In this document: piece by piece, positions 7,731 to 15,729 of the stretch
How the letters are laid out: each line of letters opens with the position of its first letter
How positions within the stretch are numbered: the stretch's first letter is position 1
Origin: Chthonomonadaceae bacterium
GTDB taxonomy: Bacteria; Armatimonadota; Chthonomonadetes; Chthonomonadales; Chthonomonadaceae
Length of the DNA stretch: 64,000 nt
Direction of reading: 5' to 3'
Assembly: GCA_025352825.1 (NCBI GenBank)
Contig: JANXSG010000218.1
Location: forward strand, 19,833-83,832
Translations under genes and position numbers: made by a program
The notes under the pieces: model-generated
What the model was told of the DNA's origin: nothing
What the model saw: only the letters and a program-made list of their open reading frames with translations
The model's database searches: none

Positions 7731-8969
7731 TTAGCCATCAGACAGAACGCCAGAGGCACGTTCTGCACGATTACGCAGATCGGTGAGCGCAGTATGCAGC
7801 CGTATAAATCCTTCAAACAAATTCCCATAAGCGCTGAAGTACTTATGCACATCGCCATCGCTTAAATCTTTGTCCGCCAAATAGTAGAGATGATCACTGG
7901 TCTGCATCAGGCGCCATACATGAAGCATATACGGATCATTCGCAGCTTTAATTGTCTGTTCCATCAGCTTAATCTCTTCAAACGCAAACTGCTGCATTTC
8001 GCTTCCAAGCCAGGCCGAGGTGTCTCGCTCTTTATCTGCCCACGATATCGTACTAAAATCGTCCACGTATATTTTACCAGCACGCGGCAGTCTTCGGATC
8101 GCTTCAGTGGGTGTGCTGAACTCAAGCTGCGGATGTTTTTTAATAGCGTCGGGTAAAGCTCTGATAAAGTCAAATATTCCGGTATCCGCCCAGATATGCT
8201 CTCCTAACGCCTCATAATCGAGTGCGAGAGTGACATTCATGTCTGTGTTGCCAGCGAGCCATCCTGCAAAAGTCTCAGCGCTTAACGGCCAACCTTCCCA
8301 GTTTCGATTGGGAAATCGATATCCTATATCATCGGACAACTGGTAGTTCCTCAATAGAACTGGCAGGCCGCAGTCTGCTTCGTAGATGAAATCCGGAGAT
8401 TTCCAGCTCTCCATGAGCCAGTCTACCCCTTCCGTGATGATTCCTTCAAAACCCATACTCTGTACAGAAGCGGCTATACCATTGTTGAACATGCATTCTG
8501 TATTTCGGAAAACAGTTGGTTTGCGTCCAAAAAGTTTTTCGATCTCAGTGGAATGAATATCTACCTGTTCTTTGAACTCCTCGCGGATAGGATCGAATAG
8601 TCCCGCAAGCGAATGGTAGTAAGTTTCGCCTGTGAATTCAACGCATCCTGTAGCAGCCATCTGCTGAAATATGTTGATCAGCTCTGGTTCGTAGCGCCGT
8701 GCCTGATCCAAGAAGGTGCCTGAAAGGCCATATGAAACCCGAAATTGCTTGTCTGTATCTTTATGCTGCAGCACAAGTTCTAACAAAAGCCGGGTTGCGG
8801 GGTAGTAACATTTATGCGCTACTTTCCGAAATACTTCTGCATTGAGATGATCATCGAAATAGTGGTCAAAGAGTTGATCAGAAGATATTTTGCCGCTGTT
8901 ACGGCGCTTTTCGTAGGCCAAAAGGCGTTCTGGCTGATGTGCAAAAAAGAAGAAGGTGACCAGGGTCAC
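7731..8969 (-). CDS. Glycoside hydrolase family 57 (alpha-amylase-type)
   Basis: A 412-residue retaining glycosidase of the GH57 (beta/alpha)7-barrel type. The N-terminal signature FFAHQPERL (HQPER at 11-15), the nucleophile Glu in VFRNTECMFNN (E158) and the acid/base Asp in LALDYEALGEHIW (D251) are all present. Both Glu and Asp regions match the MJ1611-like alpha-amylase group that acts on alpha-glucans. No signal peptide, so it probably works on intracellular glycogen or maltodextrin. The start is GTG at 8969 with AAAGGA seven bases upstream, and a perfect promoter precedes it. It leads a probable operon with the redoxin, c-heme protein and glpK. Confidence 0.9.
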   Translation of the reverse strand: MTLVTFFFFAHQPERLLAYEKRRNSGKISSDQLFDHYFDDHLNAEVFRKVAHKCYYPATRLLLELVLQHKDTDKQFRVSYGLSGTFLDQARRYEPELINIFQQMAATGCVEFTGETYYHSLAGLFDPIREEFKEQVDIHSTEIEKLFGRKPTVFRNTECMFNNGIAASVQSMGFEGIITEGVDWLMESWKSPDFIYEADCGLPVLLRNYQLSDDIGYRFPNRNWEGWPLSAETFAGWLAGNTDMNVTLALDYEALGEHIWADTGIFDFIRALPDAIKKHPQLEFSTPTEAIRRLPRAGKIYVDDFSTISWADKERDTSAWLGSEMQQFAFEEIKLMEQTIKAANDPYMLHVWRLMQTSDHLYYLADKDLSDGDVHKYFSAYGNLFEGFIRLHTALTDLRNRAERASGVLSDG

Positions 8970-9049
8970 GGAAGTGTCCTTTCCTTCATCGAACAGCCTG
9001 ACTATATTGCTGTGCGCGAAGCACCAAGAGGTTACATTTTTACAGCTAT

Positions 9050-9078
9050 ATTATAGAGTTTATATGGATGGGTGTCAA
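9050..9078 (-). promoter_or_regulatory. Consensus sigma70 promoter upstream of GH57
   Basis: On the minus strand TTGACA (9078-9073), 17-base spacer, TATAAT (9055-9050). Both hexamers are perfect. The 5' untranslated region would be roughly 75 bases. Confidence 0.85.
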
Positions 9079-9178
9079 GCAATGAATTTTATAATATCTC
9101 AAACCCGCATACATTCCCTGTCCATTCTCCGATTTTGGTTTAAGAAGAAATAGTGATGAGGGCTGTCTTCAAATACAC

Positions 9179-9207
9179 TTGCAGTCAATCTATGAAAGAG
9201 ATATAAT
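9179..9207 (+). promoter_or_regulatory. Sigma70 promoter of the M20 hydrolase-nikR operon
   Basis: TTGCAG (9179-9184), 17-base spacer, TATAAT (9202-9207), about 30 bases upstream of the GGGAGGGG ribosome site. Confidence 0.75.
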
Positions 9208-9242
9208 AAGGCGTGATTGCAGTGGGGAGGGGATATTAACAA

Positions 9243-10430
9243 ATGATAACTAGCAGAAAGGTCAAATCCATCGTTGAAGAGATTACTCCAGAGGCGCAAA
9301 ATATCAGGCGTCATCTTCATAAATATCCTGAGCTAAGCGACCTCGAAGAGGAAACGGCATCTTACATTGAAGCGAAGCTGCGAATGATCGGGCTTGATAG
9401 CCTGGAGACGAATGTAGGTGGCCACGGGATTATTGGAACCATAAAAGGCACGCGCAGCGAAAACTTCAGGCGTCTTGCAATACGGGCTGATATCGATGCG
9501 CTGCCCATCCAGGAGACTTGTGATCTTCCCTACAAATCCATTCATACAGGGGTCATGCATGCATGTGGGCACGATGGGCATACTTCGGTGCTGCTGGGGA
9601 CAGCGGCGGCACTTGCAAAACTCCGAGCGGAATTCAGTGGTGAAGTACGCCTTTTGTTCCAGCCTGCGGAAGAGACGGTTGGTGGAGCCGTAAGAATGTG
9701 TGCCGGAGGCGCTATGGAGGGAGTCGATGCTGTGGTGGCGCTGCACGGCTGGCCTGGAATGGCTCCCGGTAGAATAGGAGTTCGTTCCGGGGCGATGATG
9801 GCTTCATCAGACACGTTTGATATCATTATTAAAGGGGCTGGCTGCCATGCAGCGATGCCCCATAAAGGTATCGATCCGATTGTAGTTGGCAGTATGATAG
9901 TGCAGGCCCTACAGAATATTTCGAGTCGGGAGTGTTCTCCTACCGATTCTGTGGTGGTGTCGGTGACGTGTTTTAATGCAGGGACTGCCTACAATATCAT
10001 TCCTGGTTCCGCAGAATTAAAAGGGACGGTTCGCTGCCTGACGGCAGAGAATCGAAAAGATCTCCCTATCAAGATCGAACGTATTGCGACGGGTATTTGT
10101 GAGGCTATGAGAGCCGAACTAGTATTCAAGTATCACTTGGGAATCGGTATGACAATTAATGACCAAGGCACAACTGATTTAGTCCGTGTGGTAGGAGCCG
10201 AATATCTTGGAGCAGAAAATGTGATTGAATTGGACGAGCCATCGATGGGAGCAGAGGATTTTGCGGCCTATATGGAATATGCACCTGGCACAATGTTCCG
10301 CCTGGGGGTGGGGGTAAATACGACAAATTTACACACCCCCGCATACAACTTTGGCGACGAAGCAGTTGCGCCCGGCATTGAGATGTTTGCTGGAATAGCG
10401 TTGAAATTCTTGAATGAAGGGCCTGAATGA
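9243..10430 (+). CDS. M20D-family amidohydrolase (N-acyl-amino-acid / hippurate hydrolase type)
   Basis: A 395-residue di-metal hydrolase of the M20D group (IAA-amino acid, hippurate and N-acyl-L-amino acid hydrolases). Visible motifs: RADIDALPIQE (81-91), the metal-binding HACGHDGHT (106-114) with its Cys ligand, and QPAEETVGGA with the catalytic Glu pair, followed by the dimerisation lid domain. GAEDFAAY near the C-terminus supplies another ligand region. A strong GGGAGGGG precedes the ATG. The last four bases overlap the start of nikR (ATGA), so the two are translationally coupled. The real acyl-amino substrate is unknown; Ni2+-dependent regulation by its partner is an inference from position. 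Confidence 0.92.
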   Translation: MITSRKVKSIVEEITPEAQNIRRHLHKYPELSDLEEETASYIEAKLRMIGLDSLETNVGGHGIIGTIKGTRSENFRRLAIRADIDALPIQETCDLPYKSIHTGVMHACGHDGHTSVLLGTAAALAKLRAEFSGEVRLLFQPAEETVGGAVRMCAGGAMEGVDAVVALHGWPGMAPGRIGVRSGAMMASSDTFDIIIKGAGCHAAMPHKGIDPIVVGSMIVQALQNISSRECSPTDSVVVSVTCFNAGTAYNIIPGSAELKGTVRCLTAENRKDLPIKIERIATGICEAMRAELVFKYHLGIGMTINDQGTTDLVRVVGAEYLGAENVIELDEPSMGAEDFAAYMEYAPGTMFRLGVGVNTTNLHTPAYNFGDEAVAPGIEMFAGIALKFLNEGPE

Positions 10431-10918
10431 GCAAGATGAGCAGTGAGAATGAGGTAAATGACCCCACAAATCTAGATTCATTGAATACTGATGAGCTCAT
10501 TCGATTTGGATTGTCAATGCCTGCATCACTAGTCCAGCAGCTGGATGAGTGGCGTAAAGAACAGGGTTACGCAAATCGGTCTGAAGCTATTCGTGATATG
10601 GTTCGAGAGAAACTGATTGCCGCGAACTGGCAGAAGGCAGCTTTAGATCCCGCATCGCAAGTGGTTGGAGTTGTGGTATTGGTGTACGATCACACCACGC
10701 GCCAACTAAGCGAAGATTTAAATCGTATGCAGCATCACCATCATGGAACTGCCGTGGCAACACTTCATATTCATCTTTCGGAAGAGTACTGCCTTGAGGT
10801 AATCGTACTGCGAGGAAATCAGACCGAAGTTTTGGATATGGCAGAGCATCTCATCAGTGCCCGAGGTGTTCTTCACGGAAAATTTGTTCCCGCCACCACT
10901 GGAGCGGATATTACATAA
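10427..10918 (+). CDS. nikR: NikR-type nickel-responsive ribbon-helix-helix regulator
   Basis: 163 residues. An N-terminal ribbon-helix-helix DNA-binding domain (about 25-70: IRFGLSMPASLVQQLDEW, NRSEAIRDMVRE) is followed by an ACT-like metal-sensing domain. The four Ni2+ ligands of NikR are present with the exact E. coli spacing: H103, H114, H116 and C122 (in HHHHGTAV, TLHIHL and YCLEVIV). An extra acidic N-terminal tail of about 22 residues is unusual. It overlaps the hydrolase gene by 4 bases with GAAGGG as ribosome site. No nickel transporter, urease or hydrogenase gene lies in this window, so its regulon is not visible here. Confidence 0.92.
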   Translation: MSKMSSENEVNDPTNLDSLNTDELIRFGLSMPASLVQQLDEWRKEQGYANRSEAIRDMVREKLIAANWQKAALDPASQVVGVVVLVYDHTTRQLSEDLNRMQHHHHGTAVATLHIHLSEEYCLEVIVLRGNQTEVLDMAEHLISARGVLHGKFVPATTGADIT

Positions 10919-11004
10919 CATCGGCATCGTTACGAATTCAGATGAGATGAGCCAGATGTAATATTAACAGGATATTACAATCTTTGCGAAACAATAAAAA
11001 GCAC

Positions 11005-11033
11005 TTGACATTTACATTTTGCTTTTGTAGACT
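11005..11033 (+). promoter_or_regulatory. Sigma70 promoter of the first prepilin-like gene
   Basis: TTGACA (11005-11010), 17-base spacer, TAGACT (11028-11033), about 40 bases before the GGAGAAG ribosome site. Confidence 0.8.
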
Positions 11034-11086
11034 AGTAGCACGATATATATATGCGTGTTACTACATACTCAGTGGAGAAGAGCAAA

Positions 11087-12019
11087 ATGAGATATGATCC
11101 AAACCGAATACGATTATGTTCCGGGTTCACTCTAATTGAACTACTTGTGGTTATAGCGATAATAGCCATTCTTGCAGCTATTCTGTTCCCGGTGTTCTCA
11201 CAGGGGCGTGAAAAAGCTCGGCAGGCCTCCTGCCTCTCGAATGAGAGACAAATAGGGCTTGGGGCGCGAATGTACATGGAAGATTATGACGGAGCATTGT
11301 ATCATCATCATGAAGGATTTGTGCTTGACGATGGAACGCAGTTGGACTCGCTTCCAGCATCCATTGATGGCTGCAAGGGTGGCGGAAAGGGAAACAGCAA
11401 TGCGGAAAAGCCCTGGGCTATCTTCTTTCAACCGTACATCAAAAATCGTCAGCTGATGTTCTGCCCGTCCGATTCTGGATCAAAATCGCAGCATCAAGTA
11501 AATAACATTTTGGACTATAACGGGGGAATTACTGTAATCGGCTCGGAATGTACTGCATCTCCCAACGGCGAACAGTGCCTTGCAGAGCAGAATCACTGGA
11601 CGATGTGGAGCTATGTTCTCAACTCGATTTTCACACATAAATCTTGTCGTTATGCAATGGAAGGAACACTGCCGGGGTTTGCAACTGATGCCGTGATTTC
11701 AGCGCTTCCAGATCCCAACGTCATCATGTTTTCCGAGCGCAATTCTGCCGTACTAGATGTCTCGACTTCTGGGCTTAGCTATGTACCGCAGGACGATTAC
11801 GATACTTGGCCAGGCGAGTGCACTCTGGTGAGATATGCCGATTGTGGGATATCTGGCACGAATTCTGATCAGGGCTGGATCAAATATGATCGTCATACCG
11901 GCGGCTCGAACTACATCTACTACGATGGGCATGTGAAATTCCTTCGCTGGGCAAAAGCCCGGCTGGATCAGTTTCCTGACCACATCGTGCGTTTCCCATT
12001 AGCAAATCCTCCTGAGTGA
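11087..12019 (+). CDS. Prepilin-type N-methylation protein with H-x9-DG C-terminal domain (DUF1559-like)
   Basis: A 310-residue type II pseudopilin-like surface or periplasmic protein. The prepilin peptidase site is [20 protein letters not shown] with Glu at +5, then the conserved [26 protein letters not shown] segment. The C-terminus ends with the H-x9-DG signature (His, nine residues, YDGHVKF). These proteins are strongly expanded in Planctomycetota, Armatimonadota and relatives; their role is unclear. I place the start at the ATG at 11087, which has GGAGAAG directly upstream, rather than at 11051. The last codons and stop lie in the first copy of a 54-bp tandem duplication. Confidence 0.92.
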   Translation: MRYDPNRIRLCSGFTLIELLVVIAIIAILAAILFPVFSQGREKARQASCLSNERQIGLGARMYMEDYDGALYHHHEGFVLDDGTQLDSLPASIDGCKGGGKGNSNAEKPWAIFFQPYIKNRQLMFCPSDSGSKSQHQVNNILDYNGGITVIGSECTASPNGEQCLAEQNHWTMWSYVLNSIFTHKSCRYAMEGTLPGFATDAVISALPDPNVIMFSERNSAVLDVSTSGLSYVPQDDYDTWPGECTLVRYADCGISGTNSDQGWIKYDRHTGGSNYIYYDGHVKFLRWAKARLDQFPDHIVRFPLANPPE

Positions 12020-12119
12020 GCCTTGAATCAACCGAGAGCTCAATCTTTTCGGGGATGAATTCTATCTGAGTGAGCCTTGAATCAACCGAGAGCTCAATCT
12101 TTTCGGGGATGAATTCTAT
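12012..12119 (+). repeat. Perfect 54-bp tandem duplication across a stop codon
   Basis: The 54 bases beginning CTGAGTGAGCCTTGAATC at 12012 are repeated without a visible mismatch from 12066 to 12119. The first unit includes the last codons and TGA stop of the prepilin-like gene, so the second unit is a downstream copy of the gene end. Identity suggests a recent slippage event or a maintained element. Confidence 0.95.
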
Positions 12120-12180
12120 ATTAGAAAAAGGGAATATACCATGTTAGATCCCAATTACCTCGTATTGGTAACCACAAAAA

Positions 12181-12429
12181 TTATCTACTTCGCGATCTAG
12201 ATATGGTTTCAAGAGGCGTCAAATCGAATAAGTGCTGCCTTTTGATCTTTTTCGGAATGTTTTCTTGAATAGGAATATATGCTGATTCAAAAATTATAGG
12301 AACCAAGTCGATGCATATCTGACAACGAATCTCCATATTACATGTATTCATATCAACTTTCACCTGGAATTTGTGTTTACAACCAGGGCATTTCAAGTTC
12401 AGATTAATGCCATCAATTATTTTAGCCAA
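12181..12429 (-). CDS. Small CxxC zinc-ribbon-like protein, unknown function
   Basis: 82 residues starting with TTG at 12429, chosen because a near-perfect AAGGAGGAAG ribosome site lies just upstream. The N-terminal half has LKCPGCKHKFQVKV and, about 18 residues on, IRCQICIDLVP, giving two CxxC pairs that could hold one Zn2+. The C-terminus is basic (PKKIKRQ and SRSRSR). I do not recognise a family. It is isolated, convergent with the prepilin-like gene, next to a long gene-poor stretch. Confidence 0.6.
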   Translation of the reverse strand: MAKIIDGINLNLKCPGCKHKFQVKVDMNTCNMEIRCQICIDLVPIIFESAYIPIQENIPKKIKRQHLFDLTPLETISRSRSR

Positions 12430-13021
12430 TTCTTCCTCCTTGGACGAATGTATTACAATCTAACTCAACTCCTACATTATTGCCATCCATGGAGCATTCG
12501 CTGACTGTTATATACTTTAGTTTTTGAAAGCCGTTTATTTCAGTAGAGTTTCTGACCTTGCTCTCACATGAGGTTATTAGATCGCGCTTCCTGGCTAAGG
12601 ATCCAATTGAAAGATGGTGTCCGCTTGAATCTATCTTTTGCTCACTCAGGATTGGCGAACTTATGAAGGCTTGACCGAACTATCCATAGCAAAACTAGCT
12701 AATAATTTGAACGAACATGGCGGGGGCTGAACTGTAATTGCTGTATTATTACCTGATTTAATGCGTTTTTCGATGTTGGCACAATTCTTGCATCAAATAT
12801 ACATCACACATACTTCATTGGTTTTCTCGGGTTTAGAGGTATTATGATATGGCGTGATAGGTATAGGCATGCTGTTTAGTTGCCGCTGATTGAAAAATAG
12901 GCTGAAAATCTGCATATTGTTGTTTCTTCATTAAGAATATGTAATTGGGAAATTTTTTTTTAAAATTATATCTAATTATCTATTTGGCTTATGCCAATAA
13001 TATTAATGAACTGCCTTAGAT

Positions 13022-13165
13022 TCATTCTGATTTATGTAACCACACCGAGTTTCCAGTTGAACTCCTCACCACCTCGACGTCAGTTATCTCACTCTTGTAG
13101 TATGTATGCCGCACCTTTATAACCAGGCGTAACCGTAAGACTGTGTCCCGTTTCCTTGTTGCCAT
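13022..13165 (-). CDS. Tiny open frame, possible truncated small protein
   Basis: A 47-codon minus-strand frame starting MATRKRDTVLRLRLVIKV and ending with TYYKSEITDVEVVR and NSVWLHKSE. The second half resembles, from memory, a family of short phage-like or genomic proteins with a T-x-I-x-x-VEV-x-R-x-T pattern followed by a V[WF] strand, but those proteins run longer, so this could be a truncated relic. There is no convincing ribosome site. Low confidence. Confidence 0.25.
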   Translation of the reverse strand: MATRKRDTVLRLRLVIKVRHTYYKSEITDVEVVRSSTGNSVWLHKSE

Positions 13166-13229
13166 TACATTTCGATTGTAGATTCATTTATTTATAAATA
13201 GATCTGCTTGATAGCAGACTATCACTTGA

Positions 13230-13245
13230 GTACGTTTAAACGTAC
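13230..13245. promoter_or_regulatory. 16-bp perfect palindrome
   Basis: GTACGTTTAAACGTAC is its own reverse complement. It lies about 240 bases upstream of the secreted protein at 13484 and could be an operator for a dimeric regulator. No promoter boxes overlap it clearly. Confidence 0.4.
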
Positions 13246-13483
13246 CGGTATTGCTATTGACCACCATTCTTCAAACTTCTCACTGCACCAAATCAATCCC
13301 TCACCGCAATAAATCAGCCAAAAATATATCCTCACGAAACGATAGCTTACGATTGCGACAGGTATCCCAAATTCCTGGGAAGGCACATGCTTCGAGCGCT
13401 GGTCAATCGTATGCCCAAACTATCACCGTAGAGCAAAATGTTGTAAGAATTTACTTCAATGTACAATTAGGAGAACCGTCCGC

Positions 13484-13939
13484 ATGTTTCGAAAATTAAG
13501 CTTTACTATCACTGTATTGGCTGTATTCTGCATAGTTTTTGGATCGCAGTTAGCCTTACTGGCACAGACATCATACGTGAACACGCATGTCTATACAAAA
13601 CCAAGTACCACAGAATCTGATTACTACTGGTGCAGAACAATGATCGATCCAACATGGGGAATAAGTGGATTCCTCTATATCGATACTGGGAATGCTACTT
13701 ACTATGTAACGCCCACAGCTATAAATTTCGTCTCCTCAACAGATGTTATTTTATCAGCTCCTGTAACTGTAGGCTTGTACCAACAGCCAGGTTATTTACA
13801 GGCTGAATTCTGGACATCCGGTGGGTTCAATTACGCGGGGTTTGTGATAACATCGCTGTTGAATCCTAGCAAAATACTGGATTTCTCCCCAGGTATAAAG
13901 ACGTATGGCACAGGATATATTCGGCTTAAATTGTATTAA
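13484..13939 (+). CDS. Secreted protein of unknown function
   Basis: 151 residues with a strong ribosome site (AGGAG, 11 bases before the ATG). The N-terminus is a classic signal peptide (basic FRKLSF, hydrophobic core, likely cut after LLAQ). The mature part is rich in Tyr, Thr, Ser and beta-strand patterns (NTHVYTKPS, GNATYYVTP, GYLQAEFW, YGTGYIRLKLY), suggesting a small beta-sandwich. I do not recognise a family. It stands alone between the gene-poor stretch and a hairpin plus MITE, and may be part of an accessory cassette. Confidence 0.75.
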   Translation: MFRKLSFTITVLAVFCIVFGSQLALLAQTSYVNTHVYTKPSTTESDYYWCRTMIDPTWGISGFLYIDTGNATYYVTPTAINFVSSTDVILSAPVTVGLYQQPGYLQAEFWTSGGFNYAGFVITSLLNPSKILDFSPGIKTYGTGYIRLKLY

Positions 13940-14004
13940 TACTATTACCATCACAGAATGTTCGCTGTCTGTTTAGATATAATCTCGCGGACAATCTAAA
14001 AATG

Positions 14005-14054
14005 TAGCACTACCGCAAAGTTGGAGAATGCTTACCAGACTTGCGGTAGTGCTA
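14005..14054. terminator. 14-bp perfect inverted repeat, possible terminator or RNA hairpin
   Basis: TAGCACTACCGCAA (14005-14018) and its exact reverse complement (14041-14054) enclose a 22-base loop, 65 bases downstream of the secreted protein. It is followed by AAAATTATTA on the plus strand, not a T-run. On the minus strand it is followed by CATTTTTAG, so it could end minus-strand transcription. Confidence 0.45.
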
Positions 14055-14069
14055 AAATTATTATCATTA

Positions 14070-14336
14070 GAGATAATTGCAAAAGTCGGATATACACGCA
14101 GATTTATGCCGCACCCCCTGCCCCCCTCTCCTGTTTTTGGGAGAGGGAGTGACTTTAAATCGTTGGTTTCCAGTCTCCCGCTTCGTGGGATTAATATTTA
14201 TATTAAGATCAAAAACTCAAATACTTTTGAAAAACCGATGCCGTAGTCTCCCCCTCTCCTGTTTTTGGGAGAGAGGGTCGGGGGGTGAGGGCGTGAACGA
14301 GTTTTTCAACTACTTTGAGACTTTTGCAATTACCTC
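14070..14336. mobile_element. MITE-like element, family A copy 1 (with outer terminal inverted repeats)
   Basis: The ends are GAGATAATTGCAAAAGTC (14070-14087) and, inverted, GAGGTAATTGCAAAAGTC (14336-14319), 17 of 18 identical. Inside are two GC-rich hairpins each built on CTCTCCTGTTTTTGGGAGAG (near 14126 and 14252) and a GGGGGTGAGGG tail. A 32-base interior stretch (14211-14242) recurs at 33694-33725 with one mismatch. No transposase is encoded, so mobility would need one in trans. It separates the secreted protein from the FAD oxidoreductase. Confidence 0.7.
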
Positions 14337-14392
14337 ATCAAATTACAGATATCCTTGATCTCGAGCAGAGAGACTTCCTCAAAGGAAAATAA

Positions 14393-15604
14393 TTGGCAGA
14401 TCTTGTAGATGTAGTTGTTGTGGGGGGCGGTATAGCAGGCGTTTCGGTGGCCTACGAACTGTCACGCCTCAACTATCGCGTGACGCTTCTTTCGAAAGGG
14501 AAATTGAGCGATCTTGAATCTCCAACCAACCGTGGGTTTGCCTGGATAAATGGCACTTCGAAACTACTTGATCGAGACTATCACCGACTGAATGCAGCAG
14601 GATTAGAATACTACAATACGCTTGCCAATTTGTTCAAAATGGAAGATATCGGACTTCATCTGGGAGGTGCGCTTTACTGGTCATCTGCTGCTTCAGAGGA
14701 GCATTTCGCATTCCAGAATGGTAGGTCTGAAATCCTAAATAGTTGGGGATATCCCGCTACAAAGGTGTCTCGTGCAGAGATGAATATTTTAGAGCCAAAT
14801 GTGCATTTAACGGATGATGCACAGGGTCTATTTATGTCGCAGGATCGCTGGCTCGATACACCTCTTTTCTTGAGTAAGTTAAAGTCCGCCGCTTCTGAAC
14901 TTGGCTGCGAGTTTCGAGAAAACTGCCCGGCGCTAAGTTTCTCAAGATCGGTAGATGGCTCTATAGGATCCGTGGCAACTGCCGAGGGCAGATTTACTAC
15001 TCGAATTTTGGTACTTGCAGCCGGGTTGAGTACCAGCAGGATCGTTAGTCAGATCGATCCAACGCTAACTAGATTTGTGCCGATCAAGGCTGTTCCCGGT
15101 CTGCTGGTTGAGACTGAGCCACCAGCGACGAAACCACTGATAGAACGAGTTCTATATCCTAATGATTCTGGTGGGCTGCATCTCCGGCCGACTGTGGAGG
15201 GCGGGGTACTGATAGGAGGTGAAGATATCGATCAACAGCTTGCGCCAGAAATAAAATTCCCTCCATTGGAATACGTTGAGAATCTCCTGGCAAGATCAGA
15301 GATATTCCTTCCGGAATTGAAACAGATTCGATTGGAAAACAGATATGCCAGCAGGATATGTGTTCGATCAATTCCGAACGATGAGATGCCCATAGTAGGC
15401 GAGCTGCCGCAAGTACCAGGCACATATATCGCGGTAATGCACAGCGGCATCACTTTTGGCCCCTTAATTGGGAAGCTGCTCGCGTATCATATCCATACAG
15501 GAGATATGCCTGAGCGAACTAGACACTACTCCCCTGCTCGATTTGCCGCCCTCACCCCCCAACCCTCTTTCCCAAAATCAGGAGAGGGGGATATAGACAG
15601 TTAA
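14393..15604 (+). CDS. FAD-dependent oxidoreductase, DAO/DadA family, with MITE-encoded C-terminal tail
   Basis: 403 residues of the D-amino-acid/glycine oxidase fold. The N-terminal dinucleotide-binding motif is DVVVVGGGIAGVSVAYEL, followed by an ESPTNRGFAWINGT segment and the C-terminal FAD-contacting PIVGELPQVPGTYIAVMHSG. It probably oxidises an amine or amino acid; the substrate is not evident. The start is TTG at 14393 with AGGAAAATAA upstream. From about residue 386 the reading frame enters the left arm of a family A element (15549 on), so the final 18 residues (LTPQPSFPKSGEGDIDS) are repeat-encoded and replace the natural terminus. Confidence 0.88.
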   Translation: MADLVDVVVVGGGIAGVSVAYELSRLNYRVTLLSKGKLSDLESPTNRGFAWINGTSKLLDRDYHRLNAAGLEYYNTLANLFKMEDIGLHLGGALYWSSAASEEHFAFQNGRSEILNSWGYPATKVSRAEMNILEPNVHLTDDAQGLFMSQDRWLDTPLFLSKLKSAASELGCEFRENCPALSFSRSVDGSIGSVATAEGRFTTRILVLAAGLSTSRIVSQIDPTLTRFVPIKAVPGLLVETEPPATKPLIERVLYPNDSGGLHLRPTVEGGVLIGGEDIDQQLAPEIKFPPLEYVENLLARSEIFLPELKQIRLENRYASRICVRSIPNDEMPIVGELPQVPGTYIAVMHSGITFGPLIGKLLAYHIHTGDMPERTRHYSPARFAALTPQPSFPKSGEGDIDS

Positions 15605-15719
15605 TTTGAGGGTAGATAAATCTATTTTACAAGCTAATCAAGACAAAAAGTATACGAGTAGTTCCTTGGTTTTATCTCCCCTTCTCCTGTTTTTGGGAAA
15701 GGGGGTTGGGGGGTGAGGG
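15549..15719. mobile_element. MITE-like element, family A copy 2
   Basis: A 171-bp element whose left arm (15549-15593, starting CCCTCACCCCCC) is almost the exact inverse of the right arm (15673-15719, ending GGGGGGTGAGGG). The arms contain the CTCTCC-loop-GGAGAG type hairpin. It overlaps the 3' end of the oxidoreductase gene and ends 10 bases before the stop of the convergent isomerase gene, so the folded transcript may also act as a terminator for both. Confidence 0.75.
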
Positions 15720-15729
15720 CAAGCGCAGC

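Larger units (their letters stand above)
12430..13483. other. Gene-poor 1.05-kb stretch
   Basis: AT-rich DNA with no well-supported gene apart from a 47-codon minus-strand frame (13022-13165) and a 16-base palindrome (13230-13245), listed separately. A plus-strand frame near 12650-12720 reads QDWRTYEGLTELSIAKLANN before a TGA, which may be a decayed gene scrap. An open frame from 13251 has no ribosome site and odd composition. The stretch looks like an erosion or insertion zone. Confidence 0.5.

Noticed and set aside
12640..12725. Plus-strand coding text QDWRTYEGLTELSIAKLANN
   Set aside because: Short, closed by TGA on the right and without a start or ribosome site; at most a relic, not listed as a gene.
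13251..13499. 82-codon plus-strand frame upstream of the secreted protein
   Set aside because: It starts with TTG without a ribosome site, has unnatural composition and overlaps the well-supported secreted protein start.
14101..14300. CRISPR-like repeats from the recurring CTCTCCTGTTTTTGGGAGAG units
   Set aside because: Copies are few, scattered at irregular distances and palindromic, with no regular spacers or cas genes.
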